A DNA stretch of 64,000 nt from Mariniblastus sp. (lineage in GTDB: Bacteria > Planctomycetota > Planctomycetia > Pirellulales > Pirellulaceae), in assembly GCA_022447605.1 (NCBI GenBank), contig JAKVBG010000019.1, positions 1 to 64,000 on the forward strand. Direction: 5' to 3'. A program made the translations under genes and the position numbers. The notes beneath the pieces were generated by a model, which worked only from the letters and a program-made list of their open reading frames with translations, was not told the DNA's origin and did no database searches. Within the stretch, counting starts at the first letter, position 1; the number at the start of each line of letters is the position of its first letter. Of this stretch, positions 8,129 through 17,120 are shown piece after piece.

Positions 8129-9442
8129 CTAACCGCCCATCAAAACGCGTTCCTGAAAAATACTGGCCGGCAAGTTAATACCCGCGGCCTCCAGACGATC
8201 CATGCATTTGGGGCGAACGCCCGTACAGACGAACCTGCCCCGGGCGCCACCATCTTCATCCACGCCATCCTGGACAAAGCGGAAAATGTCCTGCATGACG
8301 ATCGTCTCGTTTTCCATCCCGCATATTTCCGTCACGTGCGTCACTTTGCGGGCCCCTCCCTGCAACCGGTTCGCTTGAACGATCAGGTCGACGGCGCTGG
8401 CAATCTGGGTCCTCATCGCTTTGACAGGCAATTCGAACCCAGACATCATGATCAAGGTTTCCAGCCTGGAAATACAGTCACGGGGTGAATTCGCGTGGGT
8501 GGTGGTCAGCGAACCATCGTGTCCGGTATTCATCGCCTGCAGCATATCGAGCGCTTCGGGACCTCGACACTCACCGATGATGATCCGCTCGGGACGCATC
8601 CGCAGACAGTTCCGCACCAGATCGGTCGCCGTAACCTGCCCTTTCCCCTCAATATTGGGTGGCCTCGTTTCCAGGCGGACAATATGTTCCTGTTGCAATT
8701 GAAGTTCGGCGGCGTCCTCAATCGTGACAATTCTGTCCTTGTTGGAAATGAAGCTGGAAAGCGTGTTGAGCAGCGTGGTTTTCCCCGAGCCGGTCCCCCC
8801 GCTGATAATAATGTTCAGCCTGGCCTTCATGGCTCCCTCGAGCAGCATCACCATTTCGGGCGTGAAAGCCCCGTAATTCAGCAGGTCTTCCAATTTCAAC
8901 GGGTTGGAACCGAACCGGCGAATCGACATCGCCGCCCCATCAAGAGCCAGCGGGGGAATGATCGCATTGACACGGGATCCGTCCTCCAGCCGGGCATCGA
9001 CCATGGGGCATGTCTCGTCCACCCGGCGACCTACCTTCGATACAATCCGGTCGATGATCTGCAACAGGTGCTGGTTGTCACGGAACTCGACCGAAGCCCG
9101 TTCCATTTTCCCACCCCGTTCACAATAAACATTCTTGGGACCATTGATCAGGATGTCACTGATCGTCGGATCCTTGAGCAGCAACTCCAACGGGCCCAGG
9201 CCGAAGGTCTCATCCAGGACTTCTTCGATCAGGCGGTCGCGTTCCTGCCGATTCAGCAGGTTGTTTTCATCGTCACAGAGACGCTCCACCACGACGCGAA
9301 TTTCCCGTCGCAGGACATCCCCCTCCAGTTCACCCACCCGCGTCAAATCGAGTTTGCCAATCAATTTTTGGTGAATCTGTTGTTTGAGCTGATCAAAACC
9401 ACTGACGCGGGGATCGGAAGTCGAACTGGGAGCAGTAATCAT
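8129..9442 (-). CDS. tadA: TadA/CpaF secretion ATPase
   Basis: 437 residues of the CpaF/TadA class of secretion ATPases, which hydrolyse ATP to drive Tad pilus assembly. After an N-terminal domain ([19 protein letters not shown]) come Walker [10 protein letters not shown] near residue 222, the Asp box ([10 protein letters not shown]), Walker B ([20 protein letters not shown]) and the His box (TTTHANSP). This is the first gene of a minus-strand block tadA-tadB-tadC-secreted protein. Pilin, prepilin peptidase, RcpC/CpaB and secretin genes are not adjacent. Confidence 0.95.
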   Translation of the reverse strand: MITAPSSTSDPRVSGFDQLKQQIHQKLIGKLDLTRVGELEGDVLRREIRVVVERLCDDENNLLNRQERDRLIEEVLDETFGLGPLELLLKDPTISDILINGPKNVYCERGGKMERASVEFRDNQHLLQIIDRIVSKVGRRVDETCPMVDARLEDGSRVNAIIPPLALDGAAMSIRRFGSNPLKLEDLLNYGAFTPEMVMLLEGAMKARLNIIISGGTGSGKTTLLNTLSSFISNKDRIVTIEDAAELQLQQEHIVRLETRPPNIEGKGQVTATDLVRNCLRMRPERIIIGECRGPEALDMLQAMNTGHDGSLTTTHANSPRDCISRLETLIMMSGFELPVKAMRTQIASAVDLIVQANRLQGGARKVTHVTEICGMENETIVMQDIFRFVQDGVDEDGGARGRFVCTGVRPKCMDRLEAAGINLPASIFQERVLMGG

Positions 9443-9677
9443 CGTTATTCTTGAGTCCGGTAATCGCTGGATAAGAGGGGCTCTCCCGGTCGCTGAAGCG
9501 CGGAAAGAGCTGTGCCAAACGATAGCTTACAGCCGGACCCCGACCGGAAATTACCCGCAAGAAAACGGATTTTTGGTCACTAAAATTCCCGTAAACGTTA
9601 CAACCCGCAGGGGAATAACCTGCACCGGCCGGCAACACCGGGCGAGCCGGAAACGGCCAAAGATCCCCGGCCTGGAA
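9443..9677. other. Intergenic region upstream of tadA
   Basis: No coding region is recognisable. It presumably contains the tadA promoter and leader on the minus strand. It adjoins the structured region at 9678-9937. Confidence 0.4.
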
Positions 9678-9937
9678 GTTTTTATCGGGCCAATAACGGG
9701 TCGCTCAAGTGGCGATGCAAGCGTGCCTGAGGACCATGGGTGTGAAGCCGAGTACCACGGGGGCCCGATTGGGGAACGGCATCCAGGTCAAGTATTGCTC
9801 CGCGTCGCATCTTGGCCCAATCGTACCGATAGCGCAGACAGAGCCGACTTCCCCAGCGGGGAAGGCCACCGTCATGCTACGAATCAGGAACGCTCCGTTC
9901 CTATCTCGGCTTGACTTCCGTATTGGGGCGATAAAAC
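9678..9937. ncRNA. Candidate structured RNA, class unknown, strand undecided
   Basis: Nested complementary segments suggest a branched RNA of about 260 bases. The outer stem pairs 9678-9699 with 9918-9937 (18 pairs, one 2x2 internal loop and two bulges). The next stem pairs 9745-9752 with 9905-9912 (8 of 8). Inside these lie 9766-9773 with 9816-9823 (8 of 8), a hairpin 9848-9854/9858-9864 (7 of 7, loop AGC) and a hairpin 9886-9892/9896-9902 (7 of 7, loop CTC). All are nested without conflict. The 9901-9937 arm lies in the last codons of the alpha-CTD gene. I find no tmRNA, RNase P or SRP signature. Confidence 0.35.
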
Positions 9938-10176
9938 CCGATTGCCTCAAGCGAACGATACACTTCCTCGAGCGTTTTCTCTCCGAAATTGGAGATACTC
10001 AACAGTTCGACGCGGGTCGTGTTGAGCAGATCGCGAACGGTAAAGATACCGCGCTCTTCCAGGCAATTCGTGGTCCTGACAGTCAAACCGATTTCGGCGG
10101 TACTCAATTCGAGTTTTTCCTGCAGGTTCCTCTGCTCTTCTTCTGCGGCACTGAGCGGGATTCGCGTTTTGGCCAT
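9901..10176 (-). CDS. Free-standing RNA polymerase alpha C-terminal-domain protein
   Basis: 91 residues from the ATG at 10176, which has a strong GGGAGGG ribosome site. The frame is open upstream to 10275 but MAKTRIPLSAAEEEQ is the natural start. The core (LELSTAEIGLTVRTTNCLEE, RGIFTVRDLLNTTRVELLSI, NFGEKTLEEVYRSLEAIGF) is the alpha-CTD helix-hairpin-helix fold, with VRTTNCLEERGI, LLSISNFGEKTL and the terminal helix all present. No alpha N-terminal domain is attached. It may bind DNA or compete with RNAP alpha as a regulator; this is inference. Confidence 0.85.
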   Translation of the reverse strand: MAKTRIPLSAAEEEQRNLQEKLELSTAEIGLTVRTTNCLEERGIFTVRDLLNTTRVELLSISNFGEKTLEEVYRSLEAIGFYRPNTEVKPR

Positions 10177-10387
10177 TTGGGGTCCCTCCCATGGGTCTGT
10201 GATGAATGTCGACGGCCAAGGACTCGACACCAACGAGTGATACTTGTGGGCCAGTCCTTGCCTCAGTATGCTCAAAATATACCATAGGTCCGGGAGATTA
10301 CGATCAGCCTGACAGGCAAATTATCACGACGTTTTGCCCAATCGCCGAACGCCCGCTAGCACACAACGTTGGATTTTCTGGAACGCG

Positions 10388-12748
10388 ATGCCTGCTGCCT
10401 CAGAAAAAGAGATCATTGAACCACTGAACGAAGCACAGCGCCAGGCGGTGATGCACCGGGAAGGTCCGCTGTTGATGCTGGCGGGACCCGGCAGTGGCAA
10501 GACGCGGGTCATCACCCATCGCATCGCCTACCTCGTTTCCCAGGGTGTCCCGGCCCGCTCCATCCTCGCGTTGACCTTTACCAATAAAGCAGCCGACGAG
10601 ATGCGAAACCGGATCAGCGCCCTCGTGCCGGGCGCCCCGGCCTGGTCCGGCACGTTTCACCGATTCTGTTCCCGCCTATTGCGACAACGCGCCGAGATGG
10701 TTGGGCTGGGAGAGAATTTTTCGATTTACGACACGGCAGATTCCCGCAAGGTGGTGAAACAGGCGATTGAAAACGCGAAGGTCAATGCCCAGCATTACTC
10801 GGTGGATTCCCTCATCAACCAGATCAGCTTTTTGAAGGCCCGCGGCCTGACACCCGCTGAGTTCGATCCCCGGCCCGGTCATCCCCTGGACCAGATCATG
10901 GGGCGGGTTTACCCGGAATACCAGGAACAGTTACGCCGGGCCAACGCCGTCGATTTTGACGACCTGCTCCTGCATACGATCGATCTTCTCCGGCACAACC
11001 CGGAATTGCGGCGAGGCTTGGATGGCCAGTACCAGTACGTGATGGTCGACGAGTACCAGGACACCAACCATGCCCAGTACCAGTTGGTCCGGTTGCTGAA
11101 CCACGACACGCGCAACCTGAGCGTCACGGGGGATCCCGACCAGTCGATTTACGGTTGGCGGGGAGCCGATCTGAACAACATCCTGGAGTTCGAGCGGGAT
11201 TATCCGAATGCCGTCGTGGTCCGCCTGGAACAGAACTACCGGAGCACCGGCGCGATTCTGTCGGTGGCCGATCAGTTGATCGCCAATAATCTGCGCCGCA
11301 AACAGAAACGGCTGTTGACTGAAAAAGAGATGGGGGAAGCAGTCCGGCTGGTCACCTACCCGTCACCCCGGGAAGAGTCGGCTGACATTGCCGAGCAGAT
11401 CGATCTGGCGATTCGACAGGGCGGGCGGGCGCCGAGTGACTTTGCCATTTTCTACCGCGCCAACTGGTTATCCCGCTCCCTGGAACATGCGCTCGGTCGG
11501 ATGTCGATTCCGTACCAGATTGTCAACGGCCACGAGTTCTACCAGCGGCGCGAGATCAAGGATGTGCTGGCGTACCTGCACCTGATCAACAATCCACGTG
11601 ACAACGTCGCCTTTGAGCGAATTGTCAATGTTCCTTCACGCAAGATCGGCAAGGTGACGCTGGGCAGGATCCGGGAATTCGCCGAAGCGGAAAAGATCTG
11701 CCTGCTCGACGCGGCCCGCAAATGCGGATTGATCGAAACGATCTCCAAAGGCGCCGCCACGAAAGTCGCCAAGTTCGTCGCCCTGTTTGATGAACTGTCC
11801 GTGCTGGAAACGGAAGTGGTTGAGGCGATCATCCAGCAAGTGGTCACGCTGACCGGCTACCGGGATTGGCTGATCCAGGACGACAGTGACGAGGGGCACG
11901 AACGGGCCGGAAACATCGATGAATTGCTTGTGGCGGCCCAGGAATTCGACATGGAACACCCGGAGGATGGCGGCCTGGAGGCGTACCTGGAACAATCGGC
12001 ATTGGTCAGTGACACGGACGCCTGGGAATCCGAGGCCAATTTTGTCACCTTGATGACGATTCATGCCGCCAAGGGCCTGGAATTTCCCTCCGTATTCATC
12101 GTCGGTTGCGAAGATGGCATCCTGCCCCACGAGCGGAGCCAGGAGAGCGACGACGAGATCGAAGAAGAACGCCGTCTGCTATTCGTGGGAATTACCCGCG
12201 CCCAGGAGATCTTGCAGTTGAGCCGCTCGGTTTCCCGTTTTAAACGGGGTGCCTTTTGGCCGGCGATCGCCAGCCGGTTCCTGCTTGAATTACCCCGCGG
12301 CGAAATGCAGGTGATCGAACCCGCCCACCTGGACCTCGCCCCCACCGACGACTTGGAACATGACCAGCAGGTTCCCTTCGACGTGGACCCCTGGTTGCAT
12401 GAGGGGATTCAAATCGATGGTTCGCCTGAAGGGACAGCCGAATCGAGCGAGGGAAACGAGCCATCCGCTCCCTCGCCAACGACCGACGCTCCCGGGAAGA
12501 AGTCGGATCGGCCGACTTTCCCGCGACTGATGACCGGCACGGAACTGGCCGAGCAGGGGGCGGCCCGGGTCCACCCTTCAAAATTCCAGGTGGGCATGCG
12601 CGTCGAACATGAAGAATACGGTCAGGGGACGATCATTACCCTGTCCGGGGCCAATCTGAAGCGAACCGCGACCATCGAATTTGACGAACTCGGCAGCAAG
12701 CGTTTCCGCCTGGCCTTCTGTAACCTGCAGATCCTCGACCCCGCCTAG
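10388..12748 (+). CDS. pcrA: UvrD/PcrA-type 3'-5' DNA helicase
   Basis: 786 residues from the ATG at 10388 (an in-frame TTG lies at 10334). Superfamily 1 helicase used in repair and in clearing recombination or replication intermediates. Motifs in order: LNEAQRQAVMHREGPLLMLA, GPGSGKTR (Walker A), TFTNKAADEM, VDEYQDTN (Walker B), GDPDQSIYGWRGAD, LEQNYRST, MTIHAAKGLEF and VGITRAQE. The C-terminal end, VGMRVEHEEYGQGTIITLSG, is the Tudor-like PcrA/UvrD tail that binds RNA polymerase in other bacteria. A Ser/Pro-rich linker near residues 690-725 precedes it. It ends one base before the opposing SIMPL gene's stop. Confidence 0.95.
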   Translation: MPAASEKEIIEPLNEAQRQAVMHREGPLLMLAGPGSGKTRVITHRIAYLVSQGVPARSILALTFTNKAADEMRNRISALVPGAPAWSGTFHRFCSRLLRQRAEMVGLGENFSIYDTADSRKVVKQAIENAKVNAQHYSVDSLINQISFLKARGLTPAEFDPRPGHPLDQIMGRVYPEYQEQLRRANAVDFDDLLLHTIDLLRHNPELRRGLDGQYQYVMVDEYQDTNHAQYQLVRLLNHDTRNLSVTGDPDQSIYGWRGADLNNILEFERDYPNAVVVRLEQNYRSTGAILSVADQLIANNLRRKQKRLLTEKEMGEAVRLVTYPSPREESADIAEQIDLAIRQGGRAPSDFAIFYRANWLSRSLEHALGRMSIPYQIVNGHEFYQRREIKDVLAYLHLINNPRDNVAFERIVNVPSRKIGKVTLGRIREFAEAEKICLLDAARKCGLIETISKGAATKVAKFVALFDELSVLETEVVEAIIQQVVTLTGYRDWLIQDDSDEGHERAGNIDELLVAAQEFDMEHPEDGGLEAYLEQSALVSDTDAWESEANFVTLMTIHAAKGLEFPSVFIVGCEDGILPHERSQESDDEIEEERRLLFVGITRAQEILQLSRSVSRFKRGAFWPAIASRFLLELPRGEMQVIEPAHLDLAPTDDLEHDQQVPFDVDPWLHEGIQIDGSPEGTAESSEGNEPSAPSPTTDAPGKKSDRPTFPRLMTGTELAEQGAARVHPSKFQVGMRVEHEEYGQGTIITLSGANLKRTATIEFDELGSKRFRLAFCNLQILDPA

Positions 12749-12749
12749 C

Positions 12750-13478
12750 CTACTTGGGCGAGACTACGGATTCGAGGGCGAAATCGACCTGAACGCTGAT
12801 CTTGATTTCAATCGCGTCGGGAACCATCTGGCCATCGGTCTGGTCGGCTGCGCCTCGCTGCACTTCGTTGTAAGCAAAATTATTGGCTTGCGCCGGCCAA
12901 GAACTGCTCGATTCCGAAATCTGAATCGGCTCACCAATTCGCACCCCCAAAGCCTCCGCCATCGCAGCGGCCTTCTTTTGGGCGATCTTGACCGCGTTAA
13001 TCCGCGTCTGATTGCGCAATTCGTAACGCCGGGAGGTATCGTAACGGAAGCTCCCCTCCACCGGTCCACCCACGATTTCAGTCAAGAAATCATCGAAACG
13101 ATCGAGGTCCTTCTGTCGAATGGAAAATTGTCGCCGCACCCGAAAATTCTTGAACGTGGTCGTATTTCCATTGCGGTCACGATCGTACACCTTTTCAATC
13201 TGAACCCGACCCGAGGTCAACTGGTCCGGTGCAATTTCCAATTTATCCCGGATCGCCATGACCCTTGCCGCCGACTGATCGCTGGCCATCTTCGCTTTCG
13301 CCAAATCGGGGTTGTCATCGGTCGTGGTGATCGACCAGATAATTTCATCGGGTGTGACACAGGTAACCGCGGTACCTGTTACGGAAATTTTCCGCTGGTC
13401 CCCTACCTCCGCGGCCGCTTGAAACGGCATGCCCAGAACGATTATCCACAAACAACCAACCACAGAACATCGAATCAT
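12750..13478 (-). CDS. SIMPL-domain (DUF541) periplasmic protein
   Basis: 242 residues from the ATG at 13478, preceded by GGAG. The N-terminus MIRCSVVGCLWIIVLGMPFQ ends AAAEVG, a Sec signal peptide. The mature protein starts KISVTGTAVTCVTPDEI and has the repeated beta/alpha pattern of SIMPL proteins (SDQSAARVMAIRDKLE, RRQFSIRQKDLDRFDDFL, AVKIAQKKAAAMAEALGVRI). Related proteins include E. coli YggE and BP26. The biochemical role of the family is not settled. Longer starts to 13595 lack the signal-peptide logic. Confidence 0.88.
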   Translation of the reverse strand: MIRCSVVGCLWIIVLGMPFQAAAEVGDQRKISVTGTAVTCVTPDEIIWSITTTDDNPDLAKAKMASDQSAARVMAIRDKLEIAPDQLTSGRVQIEKVYDRDRNGNTTTFKNFRVRRQFSIRQKDLDRFDDFLTEIVGGPVEGSFRYDTSRRYELRNQTRINAVKIAQKKAAAMAEALGVRIGEPIQISESSSSWPAQANNFAYNEVQRGAADQTDGQMVPDAIEIKISVQVDFALESVVSPK

Positions 13479-13622
13479 CGACAAACTCCACAACAACCAG
13501 GAAAGAAAACCGAACAAGAGCCGGACAATATAACGGTCGGTTGTCGCCGCTTCAACAAGCAGGGGATCAATCGGAGATGAGCGTAAGCGATTCAACAGAG
13601 CCGAATTCGGCTTACCAACCGA

Positions 13623-14237
13623 TCAACAGGCCGCTGCCAGAACCTGGGGCTGAACGGCGTCGTACAGGAACATCAATCCCTCCCGGTAATCGCCGTCATT
13701 TTGATCGTACGCCAAACGCACGGTTTCCGTTTCCACACTTACGCCGCTCGCAGCGGAGAGACGCTGGACGATCTCTTGAAAATGATCCAAGGATGGCAAC
13801 AAACGAGCCAGCACCGGGAGGCCGAGACAAGTCTGGTGCGCGGTGACCAACAAGGATTTCTTTTGGACCCGACAATGACCGACCAGGCCGAACCGCTGGA
13901 CCAGCGACAAACGCTCCAAACCATCGACCACCCACAGCTCACCCTCGCCCTGACCGGCCAGACGGTTTACCATCTCGCCACGAAGTCCCCATTTCGCGGA
14001 TCGTCGAATCACCAGGAAATGGATTTCCCGAAACTCCGCGCGGAGCGACTTCGTCATGGCCCAGGCGAGACTCGTCTTGCCACAACCGTGAGGCCCGACG
14101 ATCTGGCCATACCCTCCTTTGCGCAGGAAATGGCTCGCCAAACTCCCGACTTCCAAACAACCGGGCGGTTCGACATATTGCTGGCCCGGCCAAATAAAGC
14201 GTGTGGCAAACGGGTTTTCTCGATCCGAAATCATCAT
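13623..14237 (-). CDS. P-loop ATPase, third gene of an arrestin-like operon
   Basis: 204 residues. Walker A GPHGCGKTS near residue 48 and a hydrophobic strand ending in Asp (ELWVVDGLERL, near residue 104) as Walker B identify a small P-loop NTPase. The later LLVTAHQT is a possible sensor strand. It does not match a named AAA subfamily that I recognise. Two ATGs (14237, 14234) follow directly on the TAG of the upstream gene, so translation is probably coupled. Confidence 0.75.
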   Translation of the reverse strand: MMISDRENPFATRFIWPGQQYVEPPGCLEVGSLASHFLRKGGYGQIVGPHGCGKTSLAWAMTKSLRAEFREIHFLVIRRSAKWGLRGEMVNRLAGQGEGELWVVDGLERLSLVQRFGLVGHCRVQKKSLLVTAHQTCLGLPVLARLLPSLDHFQEIVQRLSAASGVSVETETVRLAYDQNDGDYREGLMFLYDAVQPQVLAAAC

Positions 14238-14639
14238 CTAACCTGAGAGGTCACCGAGAATACTGTCGACGTTACCCAGTCGGAAAAACAGCTCTTCGGT
14301 CACCTCCGATTCGGCTTCCAGGAACAGTCGAACCCGCACCGCCCAGCGAACTCGGATCATCATCCCGTCATAGGAAAACGGGCTGCGCGGCAGGACCGTA
14401 CTGAACTTGCGGGGAAGATTCCAATGGTTGACTTCGAAGGGACCCTTTTGCCGATCGAAGAAATGAACACCCATATCCTCTTCGCCCTTGCCCACGGTCA
14501 TCCAGATGACAGACGCCTCGATCGCGTGGATTCGCTGCTCCCCCGGGTTGTCGATTACGTACTGACCAACCAGCACATCCCCTGGTCGATAAACCCGTTT
14601 CTCGTCAGTCAGGTTGATTTGGATCCTGGGACGACTCAC
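14238..14639 (-). CDS. Arrestin-like beta-sandwich protein
   Basis: 133 residues from a GTG at 14639 that overlaps the upstream TGA (GTGA), a coupled start. The pattern IQINLTDEKRVYRPGDVLVG followed by QYVIDNPGEQRIHAIEASVIW is that of arrestin-N/Spo0M-like folds (extended strands, 'Y.PGD.l.G'). The later part, SPFSYDGMMIRVRWAVRVRL, matches the 'fPFsfd' and 'WavrvrL' strands of the same fold. No signal peptide or membrane segment. It is probably a cytosolic partner of the membrane protein before it and the ATPase after it. Confidence 0.7.
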   Translation of the reverse strand: MSRPRIQINLTDEKRVYRPGDVLVGQYVIDNPGEQRIHAIEASVIWMTVGKGEEDMGVHFFDRQKGPFEVNHWNLPRKFSTVLPRSPFSYDGMMIRVRWAVRVRLFLEAESEVTEELFFRLGNVDSILGDLSG

Positions 14640-15706
14640 ACCTTTTCGTGGCTCCGCAGGCGACTTGTTGGTTCGGGACCAAGGTCGTGTGGCATGACGA
14701 TCAGCTCGAAGCTGCGCCTCACCCTGGGAAAGCCTTTGGCCTGTCCGTATATCTCGATCTTCCATTGCACCCGGTTACTGTCAGAGTTAAAGGAATGCAT
14801 GGCCCCTTCGGGAACCATCATGTCAAATTGGGTCTGGAAAGAACTGTTCGTATCGACGTTGATCCCACGACGACGAAACAGGCGTTGGGAATAGACCGCT
14901 TTCTTTTCGGTCCGGATATTCGTGCCCTGCTTGAATGTCGCTTCCTCGTAACAGACCAGCGTCACGTCCAACAATTGTATTCGCAAACGCCCGGATTGGG
15001 ACAGCTGAATTTGGTACTCTTTTCCGGGGACAACGGGATAATCGGAGATTTCCAGCTCGGTCGGACCGATACTGGTCAATTTCAACAGCTGTCTCAGGAA
15101 ATAACCGAATGACCAGACCGCTGCTATCAGAAAAGGGATCGCCAGGGCTCCCGAGGAATAATCACCTAATTGCAGGGAAACCTTGTTGTAGGTCACGATG
15201 ACCAGCGCCGCCGCCAAGCCTACAAAAACAACGAACACGATCGCCGCACCGACCAGGCCCCATAAATTCCGCCGCGAGGCGTGCAACCGGTACCCGAGGA
15301 CCAGGCCCTGGGTCGGCGCAATGGAATTTGTGGGGACCGTAGGCATCTGCTCCCTCAAGCCCCGCAAATCCTTGAGCAGGTCAAACTCGGTCGCCTGGCT
15401 GATCAAGGCCCCCCGCCTTTCCACAGAGGCACTCACTTTCCACATGGAAATCATCACCAGGTACGTTCCGATCCCGATCATGGCCATCGACAACAGAAGT
15501 TGTAGAATAAAAAAGGGAACGGTCATATAACCTGATTCGCCACCGGAAGAGACCGTGAACAGCGTTACGCTGGCTGCCAGCCAGACAACGCCAACCAGGA
15601 TCAGCAGCGACGCCAACACGGCAATCGTGACGCCCGCCCACCAACCGCGTTTGCTGCGGCTGAGGGCTTTTTGACTACTCAGCAACCAGGATGACCAGGG
15701 ACGCAA
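14636..15706 (-). CDS. Four-span membrane protein with C-terminal arrestin-like domain
   Basis: About 356 residues if it starts at the TTG at 15706, with GAGG upstream; the frame is open further up but that part overlaps the divergent gene. Four hydrophobic spans are visible: near residues 25-50 (WWAGVTIAVLASLLILVGVV), 65-90, 160-185 (LWGLVGAAIVFVVFVGLAAA) and 195-215. The C-terminal ~150 residues (KEYQIQLSQSGRLRIQLLDV, then MMVPEGAMHSFNSDSNRVQW) resemble the arrestin-like fold of the next gene. First gene of a tight three-gene operon. The start codon is uncertain. Confidence 0.65.
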   Translation of the reverse strand: MRPWSSWLLSSQKALSRSKRGWWAGVTIAVLASLLILVGVVWLAASVTLFTVSSGGESGYMTVPFFILQLLLSMAMIGIGTYLVMISMWKVSASVERRGALISQATEFDLLKDLRGLREQMPTVPTNSIAPTQGLVLGYRLHASRRNLWGLVGAAIVFVVFVGLAAALVIVTYNKVSLQLGDYSSGALAIPFLIAAVWSFGYFLRQLLKLTSIGPTELEISDYPVVPGKEYQIQLSQSGRLRIQLLDVTLVCYEEATFKQGTNIRTEKKAVYSQRLFRRRGINVDTNSSFQTQFDMMVPEGAMHSFNSDSNRVQWKIEIYGQAKGFPRVRRSFELIVMPHDLGPEPTSRLRSHEKV

Positions 15707-15718
15707 GGAACTTACCTC

Positions 15719-17089
15719 ATGATCGAAAAGATATCGAACGCTTGCATCATACCCGTCCGGGGACTCGCAAGTCCACGCCGATCCGGGACATTCACCCCAC
15801 GATTCCGTTTCCTCTTGCTGACAACCAGCTGCTTCCTGTCCGTTTCCGCGGCTGGAAACATGGCCGATGCGCGGGACTGGCCGCAAATCCTTGGCCCAAC
15901 CCGAAACGGGATTGCCATAGACGAAAAACTTCTCAAATCCTTTCCGGCGGGTGGCCTGAACAAGGTTTGGACCCACCCGGTCGGCGAAGGCTACTCCGGT
16001 CCGGTTGTGGCGGGCGACCGCGTTATCATTTTTCACCGCCCCCAATCGGGCCAGGTCGTGGAGTGTCTCTCACTGGACGATGGGAAAGAACTTTGGAAAA
16101 CCGACCTGCCGACCAAGTACCGGGGTGGGGGAATCGACCCGGACCGCGGACCGAAGGCCGTCCCTTTAATCCACGGCGACAAGGTCTATCTATTTGATAC
16201 GGCCGGCGAACTTTACTGTCTCGACCTGGGTAATGGAAACCTCCGCTGGAACCGGAGTACGGCCACTGATTTCCGGGCGCCCTCGGGTTATTTCGGGTTC
16301 GGCAGTTCGCCAATCGTCATCGGTGACACCTTGATCGTCAACGTCGGTGGCAACGAGGCGGGCATCGTCGGTTTCGACCTGCAAACGGGCCAGACGCGTT
16401 GGGTCGCCACCGACCAGCGGGCCAGCTATTCCTCTCCGGTGGCCAGCACTTTCAACGGCCAACCTTGCGCATTGGTCGTGACACGCTTGAAGTTTTTCGG
16501 AATCGACCCAACCAACGGCAAGATCCTGTTCGAATACCCGTTCGGCGATCGCGGACCGACCGTCAACGGAGCGATGCCGGTGGTCGTGGATGATCATGTC
16601 TTCCTGACTTCCTCCTACGGAGTCGGCAGCCGCTGGCTCACGCCCACAGCGGGCGCCGTGCAAGAGGACTGGTCCGACCCGACCCGGTTTGAGAGCCAAT
16701 ACTCGACCCCGGTTCTGCGCGATGGGATGCTGTACGGCTCGTGTGGCCGAGAGGATCGGCAGAACGGGAGCTACCGCTGCGTCGAGGCTGCCACCGGCAA
16801 ACTGGCTTGGGTCGAGGATGACGTCCCCGTCGGACACAGTATCCTGGTCGACGACAAGATCGTATTGATCGATCACAGCGGCAGATTGCACATTCTGCAG
16901 GCGACTCCCCGCGCCTTCACCCGTCTCTACCAGGCGGAACTTTTCGAAACTCCCGCGCGCGCCATTCCCGCGCTGGCGGGGGGGAAATTGTTGGTGCGAA
17001 GCAACGCGGTAGGCGGTGCAGGAGCTTTTCTGGGAAAACAGGGAGAACTCGCCTGCTTCGAAATTGGCGTTGAACCAACCGACCAATAA
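15719..17089 (+). CDS. Secreted PQQ-type beta-propeller repeat protein
   Basis: 456 residues. A long basic N-region leads to a hydrophobic stretch (RFLLLTTSCFLSVSAA) that is a Sec signal, possibly with a lipobox (LTTSC). The mature part begins DWPQILGPTRNGIA, typical of planctomycete PQQ-like propellers. It carries repeated blades with D/N-G-x-x-x-W (LDDGKELWKTDLP, LGNGNLRWNRST, LQTGQTRWVATD, ATGKLAWVEDD). These proteins resemble the PQQ-dehydrogenase/BamB propeller, but the catalytic PQQ ligands cannot be confirmed. Divergent from the arrestin-like operon, with only 12 bases between start codons. Confidence 0.85.
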   Translation: MIEKISNACIIPVRGLASPRRSGTFTPRFRFLLLTTSCFLSVSAAGNMADARDWPQILGPTRNGIAIDEKLLKSFPAGGLNKVWTHPVGEGYSGPVVAGDRVIIFHRPQSGQVVECLSLDDGKELWKTDLPTKYRGGGIDPDRGPKAVPLIHGDKVYLFDTAGELYCLDLGNGNLRWNRSTATDFRAPSGYFGFGSSPIVIGDTLIVNVGGNEAGIVGFDLQTGQTRWVATDQRASYSSPVASTFNGQPCALVVTRLKFFGIDPTNGKILFEYPFGDRGPTVNGAMPVVVDDHVFLTSSYGVGSRWLTPTAGAVQEDWSDPTRFESQYSTPVLRDGMLYGSCGREDRQNGSYRCVEAATGKLAWVEDDVPVGHSILVDDKIVLIDHSGRLHILQATPRAFTRLYQAELFETPARAIPALAGGKLLVRSNAVGGAGAFLGKQGELACFEIGVEPTDQ

Positions 17090-17120
17090 AGCGGATCCGT
17101 CGGTCGCCATCCCGCTGGGA

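Noticed and set aside
9709-10287. 192-residue plus-strand ORF
   Set aside because: Antisense to the alpha-CTD gene and overlapping the candidate RNA; no protein pattern.
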